64,000 bases of DNA from Mariannaea sp. PMI_226 (taxonomy: Eukaryota; Ascomycota; Sordariomycetes; Hypocreales; Nectriaceae): NCBI GenBank assembly GCA_024336345.1, contig JANFOG010000012.1, forward strand, positions 248,001 to 312,000, given 5' to 3'. Made by a program: the position numbers and the translations under genes. Shown here piece after piece: positions 43,618-55,985 of this stretch; position 1 is the first letter of the stretch, and each line of letters starts with the position of its first letter. The notes under the pieces were generated by a model. That model was not told where the DNA came from and did not search any database. It was given only the letters and a program-made list of their open reading frames with translations.

Positions 43618-44985
43618 ATGGGTTACTATGACGACTGCTCTCCGGACGAGAGATTCAGCGTGACTACTCCCTCAACGCCCTACTACGTTAATGGACCACC
43701 GACAGGCCCAATGGGCAGAGTCTGGCATATTACCGATTGGGATCAACGGCGTGTCATTTCAGTTATGACATCCTGGGAGGATGATGATGAGGATTTCATC
43801 TTAGAAGCCCTCATGTTGCACATCAACGACATCCCAGCTGACGCTCTTTTGATAGAGATCGCACAGGATGGCGAGCTTGTCAAAACCACCACCAACAGCA
43901 AGTATGATAGCGGTATGATCCCATACTATCCTTCAATTAAGGATTATGGGCATGATGTACCATACATTCATCGCCAAGATCTCATCGAGCTTGATCGGTT
44001 GGGACTTCAGGTGGATCTCACTATCTTGAGATCTGACTTTGGGAATGATAGTCGAAGAATTGTCTTTAAGTACTATACCAATAAGGGCAATATTGGCGCC
44101 ATCTGGCATGAGGCCAATTGCCTCATGCGTATACCGAAACACCCTAATATTGTTCCCTTTGACCGACTTGTCGTAGATACCCTCGATGGCGATGATAAGG
44201 TTGTTGGATTCACATCCGCTTTCGTTGAAGGAGGTACAATCCTGGACAATATGTCTCGGCCTTTCAAGCTCAAGTATTTGAAACAGCTTATCAATACTGT
44301 TAATTACCTCAATTTGGAACTAGGCATTATCCATGGCGATATTTGCGTCCACAATCTTCTCATTAACCCAAAGACTGATAACGTCCAACTCTTCGATTTT
44401 AATATGGGCTCTAAACTTGGATGGGAAGGGGATGATCGAGGTGGAGATGCATTTGAATACAATCCCGATCGCAATGATGTTAAGAATACCATCTTTACCC
44501 TCTACGAGATCATCACCCGCGACGCACAGTTCCGTGAAGAGAATCATCCCTACGAAACAGATCCTTCTATGGTCATGGACCTTAGTACATGGGAAAAACA
44601 TCTAGACGCCCATCTCGATGCCGATGTTTCTGAGTATCGCCAAGTTCTGCAGGAATGGGTCTCGACAAGGAAAGATGTAGATGCAGAGATAACCCTATGG
44701 ACTCAGGCGCCAAGGTACCTTGACTGGCCAATGTTGCCCCAGTTCCCAGAGGTAATGTGGGTAGGGGCTATGATGAACATTGATTATCAATTTCGACAGG
44801 ATATGCTTAAACTTGGCGCAGACTTTTTGAAGTGGCAGCGGCCAGCGAGTTGCGAGCTTCCACTGCCCGAGGGACAACTGCTCCTCGCCTCGGGCCAAGT
44901 TATGGATAGCACTACCGGGAAGATTGTTGCCAGACCAGAGATTGCTGGTCTTAGATACGCGATCAAACGCCCACGCCCAGATTGA
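43618..44985 (+). CDS. kinase-like protein with atypical active site
   Basis: Intronless, 455 residues. The C-terminal two thirds read as a protein-kinase fold: VFKYY (Lys151), HEANCLMRIPKHPNIVPFD (Glu165 and the following HPNIV), the catalytic-loop equivalent IIHGDICVHNLL (HGD at 239-241 in place of HRD, Asn retained) and the metal loop LFDFN (Asp260; DFN in place of DFG). An acidic N-terminal part of about 130 residues is not recognised. Lys, Glu, both Asp and Asn are present, so activity is possible despite the changes. Such divergent kinase-like genes are expanded in plant-associated ascomycetes, mostly without known function. Flanking sequence is gene-poor. Confidence 0.85.
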   Translation: MGYYDDCSPDERFSVTTPSTPYYVNGPPTGPMGRVWHITDWDQRRVISVMTSWEDDDEDFILEALMLHINDIPADALLIEIAQDGELVKTTTNSKYDSGMIPYYPSIKDYGHDVPYIHRQDLIELDRLGLQVDLTILRSDFGNDSRRIVFKYYTNKGNIGAIWHEANCLMRIPKHPNIVPFDRLVVDTLDGDDKVVGFTSAFVEGGTILDNMSRPFKLKYLKQLINTVNYLNLELGIIHGDICVHNLLINPKTDNVQLFDFNMGSKLGWEGDDRGGDAFEYNPDRNDVKNTIFTLYEIITRDAQFREENHPYETDPSMVMDLSTWEKHLDAHLDADVSEYRQVLQEWVSTRKDVDAEITLWTQAPRYLDWPMLPQFPEVMWVGAMMNIDYQFRQDMLKLGADFLKWQRPASCELPLPEGQLLLASGQVMDSTTGKIVARPEIAGLRYAIKRPRPD

Positions 44986-47900
44986 GGCGTGTACACACTG
45001 CACCAGGTCAATCGCAAGGGCTCTACTGTATTAGAAGTGGAAGTGGTAAGGCAAGGCGAGTGAGGTTGCGACAGGGAAACAGGTCGTAAGGTCATAAGCA
45101 GCTGGCTACAGAGAAATAGGGTTATGTTCCAACACTAAAGATTGAGGGTCTCAATTGATATGCTAGCGAATGTGTGTAGAAAAGGCATATTTTCCACCAA
45201 TCACTACCAATCTGACTATTAGTCAGACCGTAAACCTATGTACGTTTAACATAAGTTCACTTATGAAACTCAATATAAATCCTCGCGAGTTTACCCTAAG
45301 TTTACATTACACACCTAGATCATAATTAATACTATTAAATAGCGTTAATCTACTTCGTCCTTGTTCTCCTTTTCTTCTCAACCATCCCGCTATCATGGAG
45401 CCACCACTCCATTCTATATTGTGTTGCTTGTTGAGATGAAAACCTGCGGTGATAGTCTGTAACGAGAGGGGGTATGCAATGGCTGCGAAGGTCGTCCATT
45501 CAGTGGTTCATTATTGAGAAATACTGACATACAAGCGTCAAGGCTGTAAGAAACCCAAAGGTCATATCCAAAAATATCAATCACGAAGCCACCGAAGGCC
45601 AATATCTTGTAAGGGGTTGGCCTACTTAATCATCGTACTCCTGTTAAGCTGCATCTACTGTTAACATTGTGATAGAATGTTGTCACTGAGAGCACCAACG
45701 GAATGCGTGATCTTTTGTTCTTCAGTCGCCAAAATGACATCGAAAATGAAGTCTTTACCAATCCCCCCAAAAAGGCCACGATATTCTCGTAACATGGTTT
45801 CTTGCCTCGTAATTCTATATTTTGAATACCCTACACACCGCATTACCCCCGTATCAGTGTCAAGATAGCCTTGCTGAATTATCTTGTCAAAAACGTGCTA
45901 TAAAAGCCTACGACCGAAGTTGCATAAATTATTGTTAGATTAGATGCTGATGAGGGGTCTAGTACATCTCTAGTTTGTCAAAAGAACCATCGGTTTAGTC
46001 TACCTATTGTGCCATCTCCTCGTCGGTGTCCCTTGGCCAGCTTCACTGTCGATCACCAACCCCCGTTTCACCATCCTCCCGTGGCCCACTCCGGGCAATA
46101 ATCCCCCCTGTTCGGTCACCCCGGCACTCGGTCCCGGAATACCATTGTCGGTTCTCGTACGCGACCGATGTTACTCTGTCCTTGGTCCCGGAATGCCTAA
46201 TTAGATGTCTTTGCTGGCTTCTATAGCGAGACTGACGCTCTTCTCCGATTTCGGTCATTCATGCACACTTTTGTGTTGCATGGTCCCCCTATCTGCAGCA
46301 TCGGCATTTTCGGTCCTTTCTCCCCCTCAATCCCGACGCAACGGCCCTCAGACAAACCCATGCAGACTCTATTTACAGGGGACTGGAGCTTCTAGTGGTC
46401 AGAGAACTACGAGCGAAATTCTTCTTTTGGATTCAGGGTCTCATTCTACGTAGACCGGAGTTCATGAATCAGTCGCAGGTTTGTGCCGTCCTGCCTAAAA
46501 CGCAGACCTCTTAAGAGTTCCCAAGGAAGAAAAACGGCCTTCACTCGGAGATTAGGTAACCAATGAAACGTCTGTGGTCTGTCATTCGCGGCGACCAAAT
46601 AGGTGCCGGCGGTGGAGCTATCTCGATGTTCCACGGACAGATTGAATTTAAGGTAAGCAGGTCCGTTTCCCTTCAAGCATAAGCTGCTCGCTCAAAGGTC
46701 ACCGTAGTGACGCACAGTTGGTTTGAACAGGATGTTGGGTTCATAAGGCACGTGGTCATAGCATCGAATTCTTCTAGACCTCGCTATGAGTGCGAGTACT
46801 CATGCGATAGGATCTCAAGGCCAAGAGTAAATTGGAAGATTGTAAAAGACACGTGAAGGTACAGACAGTCTTCATGAGTCTTTTTCGTGCTCAAGGTGGC
46901 ATGATGTCGTCCAACCATGCCTGGTTGGGTTGCAGTAAAGCAAGTGTAACCTCCAAGTCCTCCTGAAGGGTCTCTGATGAAAGTAGACGAGAACGGCTCA
47001 GGATATGATCAGCAAATAACCGGCGAGGATGATGGTGGTTTCGTATGCCCAGCAGAACTTGTAGGGGGCTGGTTAGTGATGAAAACAACACGAATGCGAA
47101 TATGTCATTGTTGCGTGGTAGATCATCTTGGAGCTACACAGGTCTGTGATTGCGAAAGACTAGCTCGACTACAATCTTCATCGTTTTACTTGTCCATGCT
47201 CAGCCAATGCGCGCCCACTATTCAAGTAATTCACTCTGTATAACGATCAACTCTAGCTTGACGGAATAAACCGGTCAGGTGTGGCTTGCCTTGGCCGAAT
47301 AAATTGCGGCGTCTTTAGGTTGAAATAATGTGAAGTGCCTGAGATTGTGCATCACTCGAGGGTGATAATGAAGGTTGTGTCGTGTTACATTCGGTAACCT
47401 AGCACAAGCGCCAACGGGATCCAATTGGTGTGACCAAGTGTCAATTGAGAGCCGGGGCAACCCACCAGGTTTAAATCAATGCCGTTACTTTCTAGAGGCA
47501 TTCTGTGGGCAACCACTTCGCAATTGAGGGAGTTTATTCCTGCAATCGCCCTTTCTGGAATCCGGATCTTGTAAAGGATTCAAACCCTTTACCCAGCGAA
47601 CTGTGCCCCATTCCCATTGGCGAGATATCAAACCCGTCAGCACACCCTTCGTATTCTGTTCCACGTAGGAACATACTGTAATAGGAAGCAGTAAAAGAAT
47701 CGATCTGAGATGGCGGTGAAAGCACATACCATAGAAGGTGGAGATCTACTGGCGCCCGCCAACTTCTCTCAGGGGCACCGCACCGTTCCTGGTGGTTACT
47801 CTTTCACGCCGTTTCTTCAACGAAGCACGTTTCACTGCTTGTGAACTAAACGTCATTTGCAATAAAATATTTGGAGAGGAGTCTGTCTGTGGGACACTAC

Positions 47901-49470
47901 TGAATCATTGGGTCAGCCACAATCAACCTCAGATGTCAAGGCGCGAAGAAACTTGGGACCATTTCAAGTTAGGTTGAACATTTTTGCCTCGCTTAGATCA
48001 AGTGAGCGATGGTGTCTGCAATGTCTTACATCTCGGTACCAATCATCAACATTTTGGCATCTTTCTTCCTCATTCACAAGCTCATTGGAATTGTCTTCTG
48101 GGCTCAGCTGGATTCAAGAAGGCTGCTTGAGAACATCCAGCTGATGCGCCGCGCCTGAAAAAAGTGGCGGGAAGTTCGGTTGTGCCGCATTGAATTTTTT
48201 TTCGTCAAATATTTTTGGCGCGAACATCGCTTAAACCAGCTGGACCTTAGTCTCGACGACATAGCACCTACGTCAGACAGGAAGCGAGATCACCGCAAAC
48301 ATCCATTTGCTGGAACATGAATTATTTTTCTCTTAGCTCTATAATGTATTACGACCTGAATCATGAGCTCTGCCAATTTGCATAGCTAATGAGGGCTAGC
48401 TGTATAAGGGTGAATGAAGAGTCGTTTCTCTGCACTGTCCCCTTGAACTTGTAGCTAACAGCTGGGAACGGATTTTGAGATGCAGATCGGATATAATACC
48501 ATGTGCTATATAGTTACCACCTACATAGCAACATAGGAATCCTCACATTGAAATAAATGGGCCTTTCTCCCCCCCACAATCGCATTCCTTGTCTCTGCAA
48601 ATCTGACCCTAAAACACCCTGGTTTGACCGTTGGGCTAGACCTGCCCCGTTGAAGATTGGCAATGCTCTCCACAACTAGCGTGTCTGTAAATAGAAGGAT
48701 TTGCATCCTGTCCTGCACCCGAGGCCAGGCATAAGCCGGTGCCTGGCACCAAGGAGTACGCAGTGGGCCACTAATTCTTTGACACGACGCCCTGTGAGCC
48801 GTGCTTGAGGATTTGGCATGGATGCCATACAAATGTAACTGACTAGGCAGGATTTTGACCGAACCTGCCCCCCTCATGCTGTGCCGGCGAGTACGCTACT
48901 ACCGCATCCGGCCTTGTAAGGGGCCGAAGATGCCCGGAGATTCTACCCCGACGGCTTGCAAGGTTTATTACGTCGTACAGACTGCGTGGTGACAGTCTCA
49001 TTGTTCCACACATTATTCTTTGAAGTGAGATCGTCGCTGAGGCGTTTCACGGAGCCAGGCCAGCACTGCCGGCAAGGATCTTTAGGGTCCAGAAATGAAC
49101 TACCACCAAGTAAACTATCGGCGTCTTTACCCATCGCTCAGTCACATTGGGTAATGGATGGTCGGATGCTTGGATGGATGGATGAGGGAGGGAGGGATGG
49201 ATGGATGTATAGATATTTCTCTAGTAGAAAATCTGAGTGCATGCGGAGCCTCGGGCTGCAAGGGGACAAGGCTCTTGAACTCTTCATTGAAACTACTGCC
49301 GGTACATAATACCCGGGCTTGTTTTATCGCACAGATATAATCTGTCTTCAGCTCCAATCGCTTGGCATAAACCAAGACCAACTCTTGAATCACTCCTTTT
49401 GCACCCAAAATCGCTAGCAATCTAGAGTGGACTGCAGCTTTTTTTTTTCGTATTTCTTTCTATCTCGGCG
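44986..49470. other. gene-poor interval of about 4.5 kb
   Basis: No ORF exceeds about 120 codons and none carries a motif I know. The part at 45100-45360 is A+T-rich. A GGAT-type microsatellite occupies about 49150-49210. Frames at 45414-45602 and 45661-45843 (minus) look somewhat protein-like but could not be joined into a gene. Confidence 0.55.
49153..49206. repeat. GGAT/GGGA microsatellite
   Basis: Imperfect run of GGAT units with interposed GGGA units (for example TTGGATGGATGGATGAGGGA). No gene is attached. Confidence 0.75.
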
Positions 49471-50802
49471 ATGGCAGGTTTCCTCATCCCGGACAACTAC
49501 GTGGTCGTCCAACCCAGCCTCGATGACCTGTTGATTGCCAGTATCATCTGGGGGTTTACCCTAGCTACGGGAGTCTTTTCGGCTACGAAGGCATTTAAGC
49601 AGACTTGGGGAGCATGGAGACGGTCTCACCGCATCCATGCTTATGCTTGTCTGATCTGGGCGGAATGGATTGTATCTATGGTCATTGGAGTTATCTCCTG
49701 GGTCTTTCTTCGAGGATTCATCGAGCCAAGGTAAGTTTGCTTTTGTGTCTTTGCTAGTAGCATACTTGTTTGTGCTGATTCAGTAATAGCTTTTGGGTTT
49801 ACTTCTCATTACGTTCGTATAGCCTGCGTTGGGATTTCAACACCACATTATAATCTGTGTTTTTACTAATGATTGCCATTACTTTAGTTTGTCTCTGGGT
49901 AGTGCAGATTCAATCTATCTGCGGCATCATCATTAACCGAATCTCTCTCTTGATGATCGACAAGCGAAGCGCGAGCAAGATTCGGTGGTCAGTTGCGTTC
50001 ATTCTCGGGCTCGTCAATATCAGCGTGTTCGTGATCTGGATTCCGGCTCGTTTACAAATCTCTGAGCGTTGGATTCATATCAACGACATTTGGGACCGTA
50101 TTGAGAAGGGTGTATTCTTGTTAATCGATGCATGTCTGCATCTCTACTTCATCTACCTGCTTCGAGTCAAGCTGATAAGTAACGGCCTTGGGAAGTACGT
50201 TCCTCTCTTCCGCTTTAACCTTCTGATGGTTGCGGTGTCGATGAGTCTTGATGTGAGTGAATTCGAGCCCAACTCGCGCCCCGGGCGGTCTTGATAGCTG
50301 ACGTGGCTATACAAAACCCACAGATTATTCTTATTGGCAGCATGTCAATTGGAAATGGTTTCATGTAAGTTATTTGACCCTCTTGTACGCCGTGGCTTTT
50401 GCTTACAATATTTTGCGTGCCAGTTACGTCCAGTTTCACCCGCTGGTGTACATGCTCAAGCTCCATATCGAGATGAACATTTCTTCTCTAATCGTCAAGG
50501 TTGTCCGCGCGACAGGCGACGGCAGCTCATACGAACATGGTACCGAACTACAGTCGTCGAGAATAAACAGGACAGGCCCACCGAATGCCTCCAACAAAGT
50601 CTTCTCCGGGAATCGCACACACGTCGAAGCTGAGGCAGGCGGTGAAGGTGGCACGAGGTTTCCTCAGGGCATCACGAAAATTGTGCAGACGCGTGTCACT
50701 GTGACATCCCGAAACCGTGACGACATGGACGATGGCAGTTCTCAGTCATCGACACGCCAGTTGAAGCAGGATTCGCAACCTTATCGCGAAAATTTTGTAT
50801 AA
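49471..50802 (+). CDS. polytopic integral membrane protein, function unknown
   Basis: Five exons: 49471-49730, 49790-49812, 49888-50252, 50324-50364 and 50424-50802, giving 355 residues with consistent phases. About seven hydrophobic segments are seen: near 20-40, 60-82, 87-105 (FWVYFSLLCLWVVQIQ), 125-145, 170-190 and two more up to about 240, followed by a soluble Ser/Gly/Asn-rich tail of about 115 residues. The VVQIQSICGIIINRISLLM stretch is typical of an uncharacterised family of fungal integral membrane proteins. Receptor-like topology (short N-terminus outside, long C-terminal tail inside) is compatible with sensing, but nothing more specific can be said. The 23-nt exon 2 is required to keep the frame. 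Confidence 0.82.
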
Positions 50803-51736
50803 ATTCCCTCACAATTGGCATCAAATTACTGTATTACGGGAGAACAAGATGGATGCGCTGGACACTGGCAGTACAGCGTCAATATTGGCTAGGTTTACCG
50901 AAATACAATACAGCATATTTATGAGGAAATCCTTGAGGTTGGCCAAGTGCGGAGTAAGATATGCCGTGTTGCTTGGCTGCGAGTGTGTGTGTGTGTAATT
51001 CGATCACATGTACTCGGAGAATGCACAGACAACTTTCAAACCTGGTCGCTCCCGGTTTATTATTGATAAATCTGCATTACGTACTCTCAGGTGATTGGTA
51101 GTGTACACAAGAGGAGCAAGCTATGGCCATTCAGAGAGCCGTCCCGCCCCTCCCCCCCTGTCCTAGTCTGCCCCCCCCTTCTCCCCTCCCATTAGTTAAA
51201 GCGAGACGGCGCAAGGTCTGTGTTGATCCAGCTCAACTGTAACTTGAAGCGGAGAAGTTCATAAACCCGGCCCAGAAAGGTCCGAGGCTCAGGACCAACA
51301 CCCCGTCGCAATGACAATGGGGATGCGATCATCCTTCACTGATGAGACAAAGGCCTCGGGGAATCCAGGTTACATTCCCGACGGAGTGGGACTTGCCGCA
51401 TTTTCATCTCAGTTCATGCATCCATCAGCAGTCTATTACTTTGACAGGCCTCCTCAAACTGCATACTAAGTAAGCCTAGCCCCTCTGCGTTGGTTGCGAG
51501 TTGCATACGGAAGCCACGCGGAGCGGGGCAATAGTTTGAGTCGAACATCCTTGAGTAGATAGCTAGGGGAAGGTGACTCTTGAGAGGGGTAGTATTCTGT
51601 TTTCTATAAATGCCGGAGCGGGAGGAATCAGCTGTTGTATGCCATTGAATATACTATAAGCCCTTATTGATATCCTCTCACCTCACCTTTGCCATTCACC
51701 AATCTACATCTACCTTTTCACATTTACTCAATCACC
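50803..51736. promoter_or_regulatory. promoter region of the alcohol oxidase gene
   Basis: No coding region is recognised. A TATAAA (51604-51609) lies about 130 bp before the start codon, in a usual position for a highly expressed fungal gene. WGCGG-type sites occur at 51522-51526 and 51617-51621 (AGCGG), the core bound by AlcR in Aspergillus. Two pentamers are weak evidence on their own. Confidence 0.4.
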
Positions 51737-53803
51737 ATGGCCACTACCAAACTTGCCGATGATCTTCACGAGGTAGATGTGATCATTGCCGGTGGTAAGT
51801 CTTGTCTCCTTCCCGCCAGTTTGACACCGCCTGACAGATCATAGGTGGCACTGCGGCATGTGTGATCGCTGGCAGACTGGCCGAGGCCGATCCCAACCTG
51901 TCCATCTTGCTTATTGAGGGCGGTCCGGATAATTACAACGTGCCGAATGTCATCCACCCAATCTTCTTCCTTGACCACCTTCTGCCCACCAGCAAGACAG
52001 CCATCTTTTACAAGGGCAACAAGGCGAAACAGCTCGCCGACCGAGAGCCCATTGTGCCATCCGGAGGCACTCTAGGCGGTGGCTCTTCAATCAATTTCAT
52101 GATGTACACGGTGAGAATAGATCAAGGAACGGTGGTATCATCTAGAGTTGTGCTAACATCACTAGCGCGCTCAAGGGTGTGACTTTGATTCATGGAAGTC
52201 CGCTGGCTGGACGGCGAACGAACTTTGGCCATACCTGAAGAAGGTATGTCTGAAAACCCTATGCTCCCACACTCCAAATTCTATGTGCTAATTAAAGATG
52301 TAAACAGTTTGAGACTTACCATGGAAATGGTGAGAAGGAGCATCACGGCTCTGACGGCCCTATTAACATCTCGGATGGCTCGTACTCTGTGCGTAGTGCA
52401 GATGATGATGTGATTAGCGCCGCAGCTAAGGTCGGCTGGTCAGAGATCAACGACCTTCAGACTCTAGAAGCAAACAATGGCTTCCAGCGCTGGCAACGCT
52501 ATGCGTGCAAAGACGGCAAGCGACAAGACACTGCGCATAGATATGTCCACGAGAAACTTCAATCTGGAAACTTCCCCAACTTGCATGTCCTGGTCGAGAC
52601 AAGTGTATTGCGAGTACTACTCGACGACGACAAGCGGGCTATCGGCGTTGAATTCACTCCTAACCCGGCCTTGCAGCCAGCCCTTGCCGCTCCCCAACAC
52701 CCCAAGTTCACAGTTAGAGCAAGGAAACAGGTTATCGTGTCTTGTGGCGCATGTGGTACTCCCAGTGTGCTTGAAAGATCTGGTCTAGGTGACCCTGAGG
52801 TGCTGAAGAGAGCGGGCGTCCCAGTTGTTGTAGATCTTCCTGGTGTTGGAAAGGATTACCAAGATCATCATTTGTCTCTGTTGCCTTACAGAACAAACCT
52901 CAAGCCGCGCGAGACGATGGATGTCGTCCTCAGGAATCCTGACAAGCGCCAAGACCTCATTGATACCAAGGATGAGATCTTGGGTTGGAACAGCATCGAC
53001 GTTGCAGGCAAGCTTCGACCCACGGAAGAAGATGTTGCATCTCTCGGCCCCGAGTTCCAAGCCGCCTGGGACCGGGACTTTAAGAACACCCCTGAGAAGC
53101 CCCTGATGCTCATGGGTGTTGTGATGAGGTAAGATTTCTACTCAAGTGGCTCTAAGAGTCCCTTTTCAAGCTCCCCCTTCTCAAACATCGGTGTGCTAAC
53201 AGATGCAGCTTCTTAGGTGACCCATCTACTGTGCCAGAGGGGCAATACATGACGATGGGATGCTATACAGCTTACCCCTACTCACGTGGACATATGCACA
53301 TCACTGGCCCGGGGATTAGTGATCCTCTTGACTTTGATGTTGGCTTCTTCTCGGACGAACACGATATCGACCTGAAGAAGCAGGTTTGGGCATACAAGAA
53401 GCAGCGTGAAATCGTTCGCCGCACAGCCATGTATCGAGGCGAGCTTGCGGCTGGCCACCCAGCCTTCCCTGCTGGGTCCGAAGCTGCTTGCATTGAGACC
53501 GACGGCCCCCTCTCTGATGTGAAGGACCTCACGTATTCTGCTGAAGATGATGCAGCCATTGAGCAGTGGCTGCGGGAGAACATTGGAACCACATGGCACT
53601 CACTTGGTACCGCGAAGATGGCCCCTCGCGAGGAATTTGGTGTCGTGGATGAATCCCTGAATGTATGGGGAACCAAGGGACTCAAGATTGCAGATCTGAG
53701 CATCCCCCCCTTGAATGTAGGTGCCAACACGAACAACACCGCCATTCTGGTGGGCGAGAAGGCGGCAGCTATTCTCATTGAGGAGCTGGTACTCCGCAAC
53801 TAA
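51737..53803 (+). CDS. GMC-family alcohol (methanol) oxidase
   Basis: Five exons: 51737-51794, 51845-52110, 52166-52243, 52308-53128 and 53209-53803, giving 605 residues with consistent phases. The FAD-binding Rossmann start is VDVIIAGGGTAACVIAGRLA with the ribose-binding Glu in LLIEGG. GMC signature 1 is GGTLGGGSSINFMMYTRAQG; signature 2 lies in SCGACGTPSVLERSGLG. The active-site region has TTWHSLGTAKMAP (His) and NVGANTNNTA (Asn in the His/Asn pair). The YTRAQGCDFDSWKSAGW and YPYSRGHMHI blocks place it with fungal alcohol oxidases that turn methanol or short alcohols into aldehydes plus H2O2. It is shorter than yeast AOX (about 660), and ends in LRN, not a canonical peroxisomal PTS1. Confidence 0.93.
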
Positions 53804-54199
53804 ATAGAAAGCCTCAGCCTGCCGATTAATTACACTCTTTTTGCCATCTATAAACACCTTTTGTGAAATCGTGGCTTCTGTTTGTCAAAATTGATACCGG
53901 CGGAAGAGTCATGTCAGGGTCCTTTTGAAAGTTTTCCTACCAGCATCTGGCGTTCTTACAATGGCAACAATGACATAACACAACATTTGAAAGTGACCAA
54001 ACAAGATTAATTCATCTACTGAAGCTCAACATTTAAGTCTTTTCCTTGCACTTGTCCTTACCCTTTCCTCCCGCTTTCCCCCCAGCCTTCCCTTTTCCCT
54101 TATCTTGAAACTGACGTTCCTCAGCTTCAGATTCGTCACCAGCCTAGGACTTCTAGCTCTTCCCCTTCACCTCATCCTTCGGTTCTGGTACTGCTTCCG
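53804..54199. other. intergenic, no intact gene
   Basis: 3' flank of the alcohol oxidase gene followed by sequence that on the minus strand encodes a Lys/Gly-rich stretch (about 54035-54140, DKGKGKAGGKAGGKGKDKC-like) interrupted upstream by two in-frame stops. It may belong to the P-loop relic that follows. Confidence 0.5.
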
Positions 54200-54760
54200 T
54201 TACGGTTGCAATCTTTATCAACCAGAATTGACATTACGGCCCTGAGAATATCGGCCCGAACGAAAAAAGACATTGCCCATAGCATTGATTACCTTGAGCT
54301 TGTCGACTTTTCTGCCTTTGTCCTTGCCATGTTCCTTCCCCTTGGAGATTGGCAGCTTCCCTGTGAGTACGAAGGCGAGAGCTGTAGTCGCCATTTAGAA
54401 GGACTGTCCCAGGACTCGAGAGGAGCAGGACTGTCACCAGCATTGGGTTCTGCAGCAGTCTTGAACGAATGAATTTCGTGCGCCTCCTTCCATGCTCAGT
54501 GTGGCGGCATTGAGGGCAGTTGTTTTTCCGAAACCAGAGCCCTAGCATAAGAGCAAGCGATAAACACGAAAGAGAGAAAGGGACTTACAGCGATGATCAG
54601 GCCTAGGCCAAGAGGGCGGTTGGACAGATGGCGACCAGAACGAACGCGATCTTGACGAAGAGCTTCTACTAGGATATCCTCACAGAGGTTTTAGTCACTG
54701 GTCCGCATGAGATCAGTGATAGGGAGAATATCCAGTGCCATTGACTGGATTCATTATCAC
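54200..54760 (-). pseudogene. relic of a P-loop ATPase/helicase-like gene
   Basis: On the minus strand an open stretch ending HLSNRPLGLGLIIA (to about 54589) is followed by a plausible 48-nt intron (GTAAGT donor, GCTAG acceptor) and then GSGFGKTTALNAATLSMEGG, a well-formed Walker A motif in the setting seen in fungal superfamily-1 helicase-like proteins. The frame then closes after about 20 codons and other frames carry Lys-rich fragments. No Walker B or helicase motif follows, and the upstream part is broken by stops. I read it as a truncated, decayed gene; the family call rests on the P-loop neighbourhood only. Confidence 0.45.
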
Positions 54761-55985
54761 GAAGGTTGTGATAACGTCTGCACCTGGATTCTTGGGGTCT
54801 TTGCCTCGGGAACTACAATTGGACTGCCGAGAAGAAGAGCACACAGCTTTTACTAACACTTTGAAAACCATGGGGGAAGAGATGGGAACTACAGAAGCGG
54901 CGGCAACGAGCCTAAATATAGTAGCCACTTCGATTACTGACGATTCCAACACGGATTGGAAAAAATTCCGGCCTTACTCAGGAGCTGACGGGTCTTTCCA
55001 CACCTACCACAATGGTGGACTGCTCCTTGGGAGCCCAATATATCAACTGGTAAGCCAGAATATAAAGAACAAAAAATGCCGATTTCTGAGACAATCAAAA
55101 GATTTAGTCTATTAATCAGAAAGTTTTTTCTAACGTCCATAAACACGGTACGATCTATGATCGATTCTCTCTTAGAGCATGACTACTTGCCATCTCTTGG
55201 GTTCGGCACCATCGTTCGCGAAATCGTGGTTTCTGCTCATCAACATATTTTCAAAACTGTCGCGACTGTTTGGAACTTGACCAATTGTTTCTAGTTGAGA
55301 TCAAACGGCTTCTGTCTGGCCCTAATATAATGAATGGGCGGGGTAGCAGTGTGACAGTTGGTATATGTACATGATGCTGAGCAAAGAAGTGGCCTAAGCC
55401 GCGTTGGTAAGTTAAGTCATGCAGAATCTCATTCAAGCTGTCAAAAATGAGCAGAGCTCCGCCACCTTCAGATTTGTCCTAAGTTACATGGAGCGTTGTT
55501 CCAAGCTTTCGGTATGTTGAGAAGGGCTGGTGCTAGAGAATTGCGTCGTCCCGTATTGCCGACCGGCCCTTTCAGATTCTGCAGCCAAACTCAAAGGAAG
55601 CGATCAAACCAATTAGCCCTGGTGAATGATCTCGTAGATGGTCTTTTGCACGGACTTGTTTTTCCACTCCGGCTCGGGCTCGAATGAAGACTCCTCTCTA
55701 TTATAGCAGTCAAAAGGGCGTATATTAATAGGCAAAATGGTCCAGTAATCCAGCGCAAGGGTATTATGATCTCAATAATATTCATTCTTCATTACAGTGG
55801 CCAATGTTAGCATTGAGATGCTAATAGTCAAATAAAATACTATACCTTATACCTATCTTACCTTTGAGACTACCTTTGCATCGATCGACTTAGTCGCTCT
55901 GTCATCTTCAAAGCCGATTTGAAGCTCAATTGGCTTGCTCAACTGCCTCCCACCTTCACCATCAACTGTGACTTCATTTTCAGTC
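54761..55985. other. no intact gene recognised
   Basis: Contains short overlapping frames, some perhaps remnants of the P-loop gene. At 55858-55989 the minus strand has an open frame (NETENEVTVDGEGG..., about 44 codons) directly beyond the stop of the Hsp70-like gene and out of frame with it. Confidence 0.5.

Noticed and set aside
45414..45843. Two minus-strand frames that might be exons of one membrane or incompatibility protein
   Set aside because: No splice combination gave a continuous protein and no motif was recognised.
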